Below, in pieces: positions 8,159 through 16,680 of a stretch of DNA of 38,587 nucleotides. The notes beneath the pieces are model-generated. The model made no database searches. It worked only from the letters and a program-made list of their open reading frames with translations, and was not told the origin of the DNA. A program made the translations under genes and the position numbers. The DNA comes from an uncultured Bacteroides sp. (GTDB taxonomy: Bacteria > Bacteroidota > Bacteroidia > Bacteroidales > Bacteroidaceae): assembly GCA_949296855.1 (NCBI GenBank), contig CASFRN010000174.1, forward strand, positions 1-38,587, read 5' to 3'. How positions within the stretch are numbered: the stretch's first letter is position 1; every line of letters begins with the position of its first letter.

Positions 8159-10255
8159 TTATTTAACTTTAGTGTACACGATTTTCGTTTCCAAGCAAGG
8201 GCGTAAATCCAAATCATAATAGCCCATGAGATAGAAATTACGGCCAATGTTCTGATAGATGTGCAAACCACGGTCGAGAGAGATATTCCATCCGTTGTCT
8301 GTGATGATATATCGGGCATGAATCAAATCCGAGAAAGTGTACTCAAAGTCAATGCCTGTATCTTGTAGGGCTGCTTTAAGTTGTTCAAGCCCATCTTGGA
8401 TTTTGTGTGTTTCATCAATTGTTTCGCCCATTTTGGTAGTAAGTGTTATCTTCTTGCAATCGCCTATCTTTACAATGGTTTCGGCAAAACGGGTTAGATT
8501 TTGCATTTGATATCCATGTGAGAGGTAGGGTTCTTGCAGTTCGACAACCTTAGCCCCTTCAAGGTATTCGGCAAATAGCTTGTCATAGCTATAACCTGTA
8601 TCTCCATACCGAATAGATAGTGCTTTGGGTTTTGGACTTTGTGATTCATTTTCCAGATGTTCCACTTTGGGTGCGGCGGCTTTTGTTTGAATAGGGCGGG
8701 TAGTAGTCTGTGGCTCGGTTTCCATCTCTACATTTCCAGTCTTCCTTGGATCCTGAGTAGCCATGGAATCCTTACTTTCCGGACACCATACCACAACTTT
8801 CTGTCCATCCTTGTTGATATACGACATATTGATGCGGGCGTACTCTTCATCAGGTTTACGCTTATTCAACTGTTCTTTCACGCGCCGGCGTCCTTCGAGA
8901 GCATAAGCTACAATCTCATCAAATTCTTCTGGTGTGGGTTCGCCTATAGGATAAATGAGCTTCAAGAAGCCAAGGACGGTTTTTTGGAGCGCACGGCTAT
9001 CACGACCTTCCACGTTATCACCCACCTTGAGGTATTTGTTCAGTATGGGCAGGTAGTCGCTGTTGTGGTCGAAAAGGTAGTGCATGATTTCCGACAGGTA
9101 ATCAGAAATCATACCGTAGTTATTGTTGTAGGCAGAGTCATCAATTTTGGGTATTTCCCAGCCGGGGATGTAGTTGTAGAATCGGTCTATGACGGCAAAG
9201 TCAAAGGCTTTAGGCAAGGTGGCCAGCAAATCATGGTCATAGCTGTTTACAATGGTTGGAATGTTTAAGTCGAAGTTGCCGACAAAAGCAAAACTTGCTT
9301 GACCTGTCACCTCCTGTCCCCGGCTAAAGCGCCCATTGGCCATGTAGTCTTTCATGATTTGAATGGTGTCAGCGTCTTTTATCTTCATGTTGGCAACTTC
9401 ATCGAAAGCCACATTGTCCCAAAAACCGACAGCACCCACTTGTTTGCGCTGATTATTGTACAGTAGTGTGGCGGTACTGGCTTGACCGCCAGACAGCAAG
9501 GTGGAATAAGGAGAAAACTCAGAGTAAAAATAGGACTTACCTGTACTTCGTCCTCCCAGTTCTATGCTATTGTAGTTGTTTTGTACAAGGGGAATAAATC
9601 TTGCCAAAATATGGAATTTCAGTCGTTTACCATCTTTATCTCCTTTTAAGGAACGGCTACGTTCAGCCAACCAGTCTGGATTGATGCCGATGCTGCGTAT
9701 CAAGACATTTATCCATTCATCGGTGGTAAAGCCTTTACGGCCTTCAAACAATTTCTGTTCGTCGAAACGTGCTATTTGAATCGGACGCAAGTCTTCTACA
9801 TAGAAAGCATAGTCGTCTTCTTGTACTTCATTGTAAGCCAACGTTACTTCTGCCCAGATACCGCTTTCGAGCAGTTTTTCGTTCTTCTGGTAAAATTGTG
9901 GATTGATGGCTATTCGCTTCGATCCGAAATTTTCCATTTCTGCCCAATAGCGTTTTTCACGTTCCACATACTTTACGTGAATCTTATCAATAAACTTGTG
10001 ACGCTTCTTTTGTTCCACGATGGCTTGAGCCTTATTGCTTTCATCGGGTTTTACATAGTTCTTCTCGATGATTTGCAATACTGCCTTTTTCCCTTCCTCT
10101 ATTTCATCCGGGTCATCCGAAGCGCAATAGCGCGACAAGAGAAATTCCAGCACGAAAGAAGGCACGTTCACTGTCTGTTTGATTTCGTGCAGCAAATCCT
10201 TTCGTACCACCTTCCCTGGGAAGTATTCATTGAGCTTTATGTCTAATCTATCCAT
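8159..10255 (-). CDS. brxL: BREX AAA+ protein BrxL, variant with MIT_C-like C-terminus
   Basis: BrxL is the last gene of type 1 BREX operons and is an AAA+ ATPase that forms ring complexes on DNA. The core is clear: Walker A GGRSTGKS (residues 234-241), Walker B VAFDEV (about 282-287), and sensor/arginine regions AFVGNFDL and IDRFYNYIPGWE. Canonical BrxL ends in a Lon-like (S16) protease domain, which I do not see here. After a polar linker (about 490-545), residues about 550-696 show YSYDKLFAEYL, YQMQNLTRFAE, DNGWNISLDRGLHIYQ and DLDLRPC, which fit the MIT_C phospholipase-D-like domain of MITD1. The length of 698 residues is normal overall. The start lies 3 bases after the pglZ stop codon. 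Confidence 0.85.
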   Translation of the reverse strand: MDRLDIKLNEYFPGKVVRKDLLHEIKQTVNVPSFVLEFLLSRYCASDDPDEIEEGKKAVLQIIEKNYVKPDESNKAQAIVEQKKRHKFIDKIHVKYVEREKRYWAEMENFGSKRIAINPQFYQKNEKLLESGIWAEVTLAYNEVQEDDYAFYVEDLRPIQIARFDEQKLFEGRKGFTTDEWINVLIRSIGINPDWLAERSRSLKGDKDGKRLKFHILARFIPLVQNNYNSIELGGRSTGKSYFYSEFSPYSTLLSGGQASTATLLYNNQRKQVGAVGFWDNVAFDEVANMKIKDADTIQIMKDYMANGRFSRGQEVTGQASFAFVGNFDLNIPTIVNSYDHDLLATLPKAFDFAVIDRFYNYIPGWEIPKIDDSAYNNNYGMISDYLSEIMHYLFDHNSDYLPILNKYLKVGDNVEGRDSRALQKTVLGFLKLIYPIGEPTPEEFDEIVAYALEGRRRVKEQLNKRKPDEEYARINMSYINKDGQKVVVWCPESKDSMATQDPRKTGNVEMETEPQTTTRPIQTKAAAPKVEHLENESQSPKPKALSIRYGDTGYSYDKLFAEYLEGAKVVELQEPYLSHGYQMQNLTRFAETIVKIGDCKKITLTTKMGETIDETHKIQDGLEQLKAALQDTGIDFEYTFSDLIHARYIITDNGWNISLDRGLHIYQNIGRNFYLMGYYDLDLRPCLETKIVYTKVK

Positions 10256-10258
10256 GGT

Positions 10259-12742
10259 TTAAAAGTCGAATTCTGTTTGTAATTGAATAGAAGCCAATGT
10301 GGCATTGGTATCGGGGTCGAGTGCCATCACGATGATGTCGCCTTCGACGCCTTCGTTAATCTCTATAGGCTGTTTACACTTTTCACACTCGCTTGGAATG
10401 GAAATCAAGCCTGTCGTTTCGTTATAGAATGTCGATTCAACGACACGTCCCACTTCATTACCCGAAGCATCAGTTACCGCCATCTTGACAATGCACTGCT
10501 CGGGGCGGAAGAGTGAATCCACTCCGCTAAAGTTCAATTCGATAAGCGGACGGTTGACACGAACAATGCCGTCTTTCTTTCCTTTGTAGGTCAATTCAAG
10601 GCGGAAAGCCTCTTTTGCACGTTCTTCGGTCAATTGAACGGTCAGGATGGGAACAATGTTTTCTTGTAGCGACAGGCCTTCATGGAAATAGATTTTATTC
10701 TTTTCATAGATGCCATATTGCTTGGCAAATGCAAAACGGTAGACTTGACTGCGTACACCTATCTGTTCGGGTGTATAGAGCCAGGATGTTTCGTTTCCAT
10801 TCAGATTGCCGGCCTGGCTGCGACGTTCGTTCATGACGCTGGTGCCCACAGGTTTGCCCATGTTGTCTCCGGCTTGGTATTTGGGTTGTACCATATAGCC
10901 ATGGTCGGCCATGATGAGTACCGTATCGAAACCCAGGTTCTTGCATGCACGGATGCATTTGGTGAACAATCGCATTTCGCTTTCCATTTCCGCATAGCCT
11001 ACGCTATTGAGATTCTCACCCGCAGCATCAATGGATTGGCTGCGGATGATGAGCAGGTTCACATCGGAAGGTACATTGGCAGACAGGAATTCTTCTGACT
11101 TCACATCCATCAGCCTTACGTGTGCAGGAACTTTGCTTTCTATGTAACTGATTCGATCTGTCGGCAATTCCACTTTCTTTCCTTCCAGATAAGGCTGTAG
11201 TTTGCCGTCTTCCACAACTAATTCCAGTGCCGATTCTGCTTCTGGCAGCAAGGCTGCCATGCCAAACCGGGTGACTGTGGGCACGTATGCAGCCGAAGGC
11301 TTGATGCTGATGGTATAACTGTTTTCCAAACTTAGAGCCAAATCTTTACCCATTTCATAGCGGAAAGCATCGGCAAAGATAAGGACCACTCGTTTGTGGG
11401 CAGCCAATAGTGGAGCGACTTCCTTATCCCATGCTTGGATATTTTGGCAGATACCCGCCATGGGGTATCCTTCTTGTTCGATGAGTTTCTGATAACGGCT
11501 CTGTACCTGTTCGGTAAAGCTTCGATAGTTGCGATAAACGAACTGTGCCAATTCGTTGATCTGTGGCGTGTCTTCATCCGAACTGGTAAGTAGGGTCTGG
11601 AAACGTCGGAATGCATAATCCACTTTATAACCTTCTTCACTGTACCACAGAACGATCTCGTTCAGATTATGTAAATCGCCCATGGGTTGGCGGATGCTTT
11701 GCATCATCCGTTCACACTGGTCTGTCAGGTTCCAGAACAATGCCACGCCGGCATCTGCCTGATACCACACGTTCTTCTTATTTTTAGCTACCAGCAGCGT
11801 CGCCTTATCGTATTCGCCTTTATGCAGGTAGTCCAAATAGAGATTGAACTCCACCTTATTCTCAAAAGCAAACGTCACAATCTTACCTAAATCGATAGCA
11901 TCGGCAAACAAGGCATCAAGATGCAAACGGCTGGTGATGGCTTTGGCTTGCTCTACATAATCATCACGAAGATCTGTGCGGTTACGAATGTTTTGGCAGA
12001 GGTTACTGATGCTTTCCATGTTCTCTTTCGGACATTGGGCTACCGTGTTAAGCTCTGCAGGCAGGTTACCAGGCAAGTCATGCGCAAATTCACTGAAGAG
12101 CAAGTATTGCCACAGTTTTTGCTTGATATCCTTCAGCGTAGTTCCGGTGCTGTCCAATCCGGGCAAATGGTTTTCGCCGAAGCTTTTCCATTCGCTCATC
12201 CATGCCGTGCCTTTTGTTTCAGAAAGTGCCAAGAGGTTCAACGTGATCTCCACCATACTCTTGCCTCCGGTAAGTGTTTCCAGTTCAGGATAGTTTACCC
12301 CTTCTTGCAGGGCATTGATGTTGGCAAAGCTGGCAGTGCCGTTCTTGGCAAGCTCGTCTATGGCCTCTGTTTTTCCCGGAAGGAAGCTCTTGCATAGGTT
12401 GATATAATCATCGTTGGGACCGATGGGAAAACGTGCGCCAACTTGTGTGATTCCGATAAAGGGGTCGAGCACACGCTCTTTGTCATTCTTGGGAAGCTTT
12501 TCCCGACGATAGATGAGCATGCGCGCGTCTTCGTTTTGTACTAACTCGTTCATCCAACAGTCACATGCTGCCTCTCTGTTTTCAATCAATTTCCGGGTGG
12601 TATCAATAACCCGTACACCCCGTTCAGCCACCAAAGGCAAAAGCGGATAGTATTTGCCCTCGGGGTCATAAACCGTCAGGATGGGATGTTCCTTGCTGGT
12701 CTTGCCAATCCAAACATCTATGATGTGTCCTTGTATATCCAT
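10259..12742 (-). CDS. pglZ: BREX phosphatase-like protein PglZ
   Basis: PglZ is a core BREX protein of the alkaline phosphatase superfamily and is needed for both host DNA methylation and phage exclusion. The PglZ domain covers about residues 450-690. It carries the metal and nucleophile region VLIFADAFRYEMG (D458), VPTVTRFGMAALLP around 488-500, MADHGY (D613, H614) and HEGLSLQE (H687). The N-terminal 440 residues are a helical region without a recognised motif. A C-terminal segment (about 700-827) reads as beta-rich and contains CEKCK, too few cysteines to claim a zinc site. The length of 827 residues is typical of type 1 PglZ. It starts 10 bases after the pglX stop codon and ends 3 bases before brxL. 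Confidence 0.93.
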   Translation of the reverse strand: MDIQGHIIDVWIGKTSKEHPILTVYDPEGKYYPLLPLVAERGVRVIDTTRKLIENREAACDCWMNELVQNEDARMLIYRREKLPKNDKERVLDPFIGITQVGARFPIGPNDDYINLCKSFLPGKTEAIDELAKNGTASFANINALQEGVNYPELETLTGGKSMVEITLNLLALSETKGTAWMSEWKSFGENHLPGLDSTGTTLKDIKQKLWQYLLFSEFAHDLPGNLPAELNTVAQCPKENMESISNLCQNIRNRTDLRDDYVEQAKAITSRLHLDALFADAIDLGKIVTFAFENKVEFNLYLDYLHKGEYDKATLLVAKNKKNVWYQADAGVALFWNLTDQCERMMQSIRQPMGDLHNLNEIVLWYSEEGYKVDYAFRRFQTLLTSSDEDTPQINELAQFVYRNYRSFTEQVQSRYQKLIEQEGYPMAGICQNIQAWDKEVAPLLAAHKRVVLIFADAFRYEMGKDLALSLENSYTISIKPSAAYVPTVTRFGMAALLPEAESALELVVEDGKLQPYLEGKKVELPTDRISYIESKVPAHVRLMDVKSEEFLSANVPSDVNLLIIRSQSIDAAGENLNSVGYAEMESEMRLFTKCIRACKNLGFDTVLIMADHGYMVQPKYQAGDNMGKPVGTSVMNERRSQAGNLNGNETSWLYTPEQIGVRSQVYRFAFAKQYGIYEKNKIYFHEGLSLQENIVPILTVQLTEERAKEAFRLELTYKGKKDGIVRVNRPLIELNFSGVDSLFRPEQCIVKMAVTDASGNEVGRVVESTFYNETTGLISIPSECEKCKQPIEINEGVEGDIIVMALDPDTNATLASIQLQTEFDF

Positions 12743-12752
12743 AATGGTAGAA

Positions 12753-15700
12753 TTATTCTAAATCTAACGATTGTTGTATGGGCTCTTCACTGCGTTTTTT
12801 TCTTGACTTCTTTTCCTTAGGCTTGTTTTCGCAAAGCTCTTCAAGGCCGTGCGTTAAAGCCATACACCAGTCTTTCTTTGCCTTATCCCGGATGCGGTCC
12901 GGGTAGAGCGCGTATGCCAGATGACTCCAGTCGTATTCTCCTTTCTGCAGGGCTTCCCAATTGTTCAGGCATTCTTTTTTCCATCCGTTATGGCGGAATA
13001 CGTTACGCAAAGGGGCTGCCGTGACAGGCACACCATCGTCGTGATTGGGCTTGTAAGGAAGGTCGTTTACCCGTTGGAGTTCCGCTTCCAATGTCTGTAT
13101 GTCGCCCATCAAGTTTAGCAAAGCCGCTTCGCGTTTTTTGTCATTGGCCAGTTGGGCAGCGGTTAGGTCACTTTGTGCAGCGGTGTGCTCTTTGCTCAAA
13201 AGCAACAGCAGGTGGGGTAGTGTCTGGTCGTTCAGTTGGGGATAATACACCCAAAGGGTGATTTCTCCGTCGGGCGACGAAACCGGCCAGTAGATAGGTG
13301 CCTTTCGGCGGCTCTTGGTATAGCGCTTGAAGTGGTAGTCGAAGAAGCCGTTGGGCGATTCCAGATAGGTTTGCAGGCTGTCTGTGCCTATCAGCTGGCA
13401 GAGCTCGCTTTCCATTTCGTCCGCATCGCTTTGCCAAAGCCTGTGCATCACTTCTTGCACCCGTTTTACCAAGCTGTCGGGATGACGGTCGTCGCCCATC
13501 AGGATGCCGTCTGCCGGAAGGGAAAGCGGATAAGCCTGTGCTTCTTCGGCTTTCAGTGCAACCACGGGCATGAAAGGCAGCGGGTCGAACACATCGCTGA
13601 AGGGTGGTAGGGTGTCTGGCTGGGCGGCATAGCGGATGTTCCACCTGCCGAATGCCATGCCTGCCAACTCCATGACTATCTCTTGTGCCATCACTTGCTT
13701 GTTGATGACGTTGCCGCTGCTGGCACCGTCTATGGAAAGCAGCTCTTCGTAAGGACGGCGGCTTTTATAGGCATTCAGGGTTGCCCTAAAGTCGCTGTCC
13801 GCTTCAATGTCTGCCAAATCCATCCACAAGTCATCGTTTTGCTTTACCAGTTCTTGGTAGCGACGATAGTCGGTGGTAAGCTTTTCTTGCAGCCGGTCTA
13901 GGCTTTCTCCGATACGGTGGCTGTCCATCACTTGGGCTATCAAGCCGTGGTACTCCAGATTGGTCTCATCTAAACTGAACCACCAACGTTTAATGTCGAT
14001 GATTTCGGTGATGATTCGCTCGATGTCGGACTGGCGGGTGGCGTAGTCGGGCATGGGAAGAAGGTTCATATAACCAGAAGGTTTATGTTGACCAGTGTAT
14101 TGGTTTATAGCAAATTGTGAAACTATTGAATTGGTATATGCTAACATTATGAAAGAATTATCTCTATCTAACCGAGGAATAGTTTGCCCCTCAACTGTAA
14201 AATAGAGATTTCTCTTAAAGATATGGGAATCTATAATATCGCCCCGCTTCCCGTAACACAGTCCTGCACTTCCGACAGCATCAATACCTGTTGGCCTAAA
14301 GTTGGGATATGTTTTAGCTATTTCACCATTTTTCTCCCACACCATGAAATCTCTATATTGCGTATAAAAAAGAGTATATCCGCTTCCTTCGTATATATGA
14401 CGTACGTTTTGGATTCGTTCACTGCTTTCGTAAAATAATCTAAAGTGTACATCTGCAACAAGTGCCATTCCTCGTTGCGCAGGCATTCCTCGTTGTTCAA
14501 TGTTTTTGCATTCAAATAAATTCAATAGTTTGCCATCAAATTTATAACCTATAACAGTATTCGGAAGATTGGCAAAATCAGAAGATTTACAGATAAAGGT
14601 TTTCCCTATGTTACTGCCAGACGTATAAGACTGTAAAACTTCATCCTTACAAGAAGGGTCATCATCAAGCACATCAAAGAATACCCCTTCTCTACTTTCT
14701 GAAGGAGTTTTAGCTAACACCAACGTAGATGTTTCTACGCTTGCATCCAGCACATTCCACCCCGTATCCGCACAAGCTGAAATATAACCACAAACATTTT
14801 TTTTCCGGAAAGGCTCGTAGGAGGATTTGATGAGCACCGTGCGGTCGAAGATTGCCCCTACCAATCCGTCATTGGCCAATAATTCCTGCATACGGTCGAA
14901 GAACGCGCAAACCAAGTTTTTGCACCAACAGGAATAGTGCGCATCCAAATAAGGAATCGTACTTTCCGATCCTTCCCCAAACGGAGGGTTCATCAGAATG
15001 ACATCGTATCGCTTCTGGCACAATTCAATGAAAGCGAAGCCGCGTACGGCATCGTTGGCAAACAAGGTGTTTTCGTAGCCTTCCTCTTCCGAAAGGCGGG
15101 AAGACACGGTATGCAATGCCTCTTGCAGTCGCTCCACAATCGTAGCGAAGAAGGCGGCTTTGACTTCCTTTTTGCCAAGCTTTGCCATCTTCTCGTTGGC
15201 GGCAATAATAGCAGCCTTCTTCTCCTCAGAGTCGAATAAACCGGCTGTCTGAGTGGCATTCACTTTGCTCCAATTCTTGCGTAAGTCTTCTATTTCCTCC
15301 TCGATTTCCTGCTCCATCTTGATGAGCAATCCGGCTTCGCCCGCATATTGCATCTTCTCCCATATCTTGACAAGCAAACGTTGCATGGGTTTGTCGAGCT
15401 GTTCGGTGAGCTGTTTGAGCATGCGCTTATTGCCGGGCATCGGTTCAGCCAATACCAGGTTGGAACGTTCGATGACAGGACGTTCCTCACGAGGCACCCC
15501 CAATTTGCTCCAAGATTGTTGTGCGCGAAGCCACAGGGAAAGGGCGGCAATCTGCAGGGCACGAGGGTCAATCTCCACCCCATGGATATTGTTCTCCAAG
15601 ATCAGCTTGGGCACCAAGCGGGCAAAAGACTCCCGCGTCTCCGTGTAGCGGTACTGCGACAGCAGTTCGGGCTGGTTGTCCCATGCATCCATGTAGATGG

Positions 15701-16667
15701 CTTCCATGACATCGAAGGCATAAAGGCCAAAGTGCATGGAGCCGCAAGCCGGATCGAGCATCGACAGTTCGGTGGGTTCCTTGACGGGGCGAGGTGTCAG
15801 CACTTCGTCGGGACGGTGAATCAGGTATTGGCATAGCTCCAAGATGCGGGTTTGTCCACCGGTCATTTCATACCAGATGCGGCCCAGCGAGTTGTCCGTA
15901 AGGAAGCGCACCACATAGTCGGGCGTAAAGAACTGGTTGCGTACTGCCATTTCGCGGCTGTTGCGCGGGCGGTTGCTTTCTTCGCGCATTTTGCGGCGTT
16001 CCTCCAAGGAATTGTAGTATTGATATATCCAGCCCAAGGTTTCATCTTCCTTCCAAAAGTCAACTGTCTCGCCCGTCTGCTCATCATAGAAAGCCGTGAG
16101 ATTCTCATTGTTTATCCATTCAAAGAGCTTGGTCAGCGTGGTCTCGTCGGGCCACATCAGTCCATATGGCGAATAGCGGTCGAAAACAGCAGGAAGCTCG
16201 ATAGACAGTTCGTCGTAGAGCGACTGGATATACCAGCGGTAACGTTCGTAACGGGAGCCGGCGGCTCCTTGCCCGGTTACCATGTCATAACTTACAAAGC
16301 CTGCCGAGTCGTAACCTTCACCAATGGAGGGCATGACCAACTCACGTTCTTCACACATGCGTACCGCACAAAAGCGGTTCAATATCGTGAAGGCTTGTTC
16401 GGCAATGAGTTGCTGCACTGCTTTCTTGTCAATATCCGTACTGTTTGCCGGAAGGCTGTTTTTGATGTACTGCAAACGGCCGCGAAGCATACGGGCACGG
16501 TAAATAATGTCAGCATCCTCGGTAGTCAGTTGGCCGACAGGTATCACACGTCCATCGGCCCAAATGCCATAATGCTGTTGCAGGGAGGATGTAATATTGT
16601 TTGTGAGCAATGTTTTTACGTTGCTCACAAACTGCATCAATATTTTGCGTCCTGACGTGGAAATCAT
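12753..16667 (-). CDS. pglX: BREX adenine-specific DNA methyltransferase PglX
   Basis: PglX methylates adenine N6 in a non-palindromic site to mark host DNA as self. Motif I is LDPACGSMHFG (near residue 305) and motif IV is LMNPPFGEGSES (near residue 560). Residues about 626-861 are the expected target-recognition region and are encoded by very AT-rich DNA (14085-14790), unlike both flanks. The C-terminal half has helical and coiled-coil-like stretches and ends in a lysine-rich tail (KEKKSRKKRSEEP). The open frame runs to 16718, but the ATG at 16667 (MISTSGRK) lies just past the brxC stop and gives 1304 residues, close to the usual 1200. A 12-base inverted repeat lies at codons 12-23. Confidence 0.93.
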   Translation of the reverse strand: MISTSGRKILMQFVSNVKTLLTNNITSSLQQHYGIWADGRVIPVGQLTTEDADIIYRARMLRGRLQYIKNSLPANSTDIDKKAVQQLIAEQAFTILNRFCAVRMCEERELVMPSIGEGYDSAGFVSYDMVTGQGAAGSRYERYRWYIQSLYDELSIELPAVFDRYSPYGLMWPDETTLTKLFEWINNENLTAFYDEQTGETVDFWKEDETLGWIYQYYNSLEERRKMREESNRPRNSREMAVRNQFFTPDYVVRFLTDNSLGRIWYEMTGGQTRILELCQYLIHRPDEVLTPRPVKEPTELSMLDPACGSMHFGLYAFDVMEAIYMDAWDNQPELLSQYRYTETRESFARLVPKLILENNIHGVEIDPRALQIAALSLWLRAQQSWSKLGVPREERPVIERSNLVLAEPMPGNKRMLKQLTEQLDKPMQRLLVKIWEKMQYAGEAGLLIKMEQEIEEEIEDLRKNWSKVNATQTAGLFDSEEKKAAIIAANEKMAKLGKKEVKAAFFATIVERLQEALHTVSSRLSEEEGYENTLFANDAVRGFAFIELCQKRYDVILMNPPFGEGSESTIPYLDAHYSCWCKNLVCAFFDRMQELLANDGLVGAIFDRTVLIKSSYEPFRKKNVCGYISACADTGWNVLDASVETSTLVLAKTPSESREGVFFDVLDDDPSCKDEVLQSYTSGSNIGKTFICKSSDFANLPNTVIGYKFDGKLLNLFECKNIEQRGMPAQRGMALVADVHFRLFYESSERIQNVRHIYEGSGYTLFYTQYRDFMVWEKNGEIAKTYPNFRPTGIDAVGSAGLCYGKRGDIIDSHIFKRNLYFTVEGQTIPRLDRDNSFIMLAYTNSIVSQFAINQYTGQHKPSGYMNLLPMPDYATRQSDIERIITEIIDIKRWWFSLDETNLEYHGLIAQVMDSHRIGESLDRLQEKLTTDYRRYQELVKQNDDLWMDLADIEADSDFRATLNAYKSRRPYEELLSIDGASSGNVINKQVMAQEIVMELAGMAFGRWNIRYAAQPDTLPPFSDVFDPLPFMPVVALKAEEAQAYPLSLPADGILMGDDRHPDSLVKRVQEVMHRLWQSDADEMESELCQLIGTDSLQTYLESPNGFFDYHFKRYTKSRRKAPIYWPVSSPDGEITLWVYYPQLNDQTLPHLLLLLSKEHTAAQSDLTAAQLANDKKREAALLNLMGDIQTLEAELQRVNDLPYKPNHDDGVPVTAAPLRNVFRHNGWKKECLNNWEALQKGEYDWSHLAYALYPDRIRDKAKKDWCMALTHGLEELCENKPKEKKSRKKRSEEPIQQSLDLE
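14466..14495. repeat. 18-base in-frame duplication in pglX
   Basis: CATTCCTCGTTG occurs at 14466-14477 and again at 14484-14495, so the period is 18 bases, or six codons. It encodes QRGMPA followed by QRGMAL inside the AT-rich target-recognition region. Slippage would gain or lose six residues without a frameshift. Confidence 0.7.
16599..16632. repeat. Inverted repeat at the 5' end of pglX
   Basis: GTTTGTGAGCAA (16599-16610) and TTGCTCACAAAC (16621-16632) are perfect 12-base arms with a 10-base centre; the next pair is a wobble. In the transcript it would form a hairpin about 35 bases after the pglX start codon. It may tune translation, or be a recombination site, or be chance within coding DNA. 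Confidence 0.6.
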
Positions 16668-16680
16668 ATTCGTTTGTTTT

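Noticed and set aside
15852-16655. 267-codon plus-strand frame opposite pglX
   Set aside because: It is the reverse-strand shadow of a well-supported methyltransferase gene and shows no motif of its own.
12753-16667. pglX as a type IIG or type I restriction enzyme
   Set aside because: There is no nuclease motif or HsdR/HsdS partner, and its neighbours are all BREX core genes.
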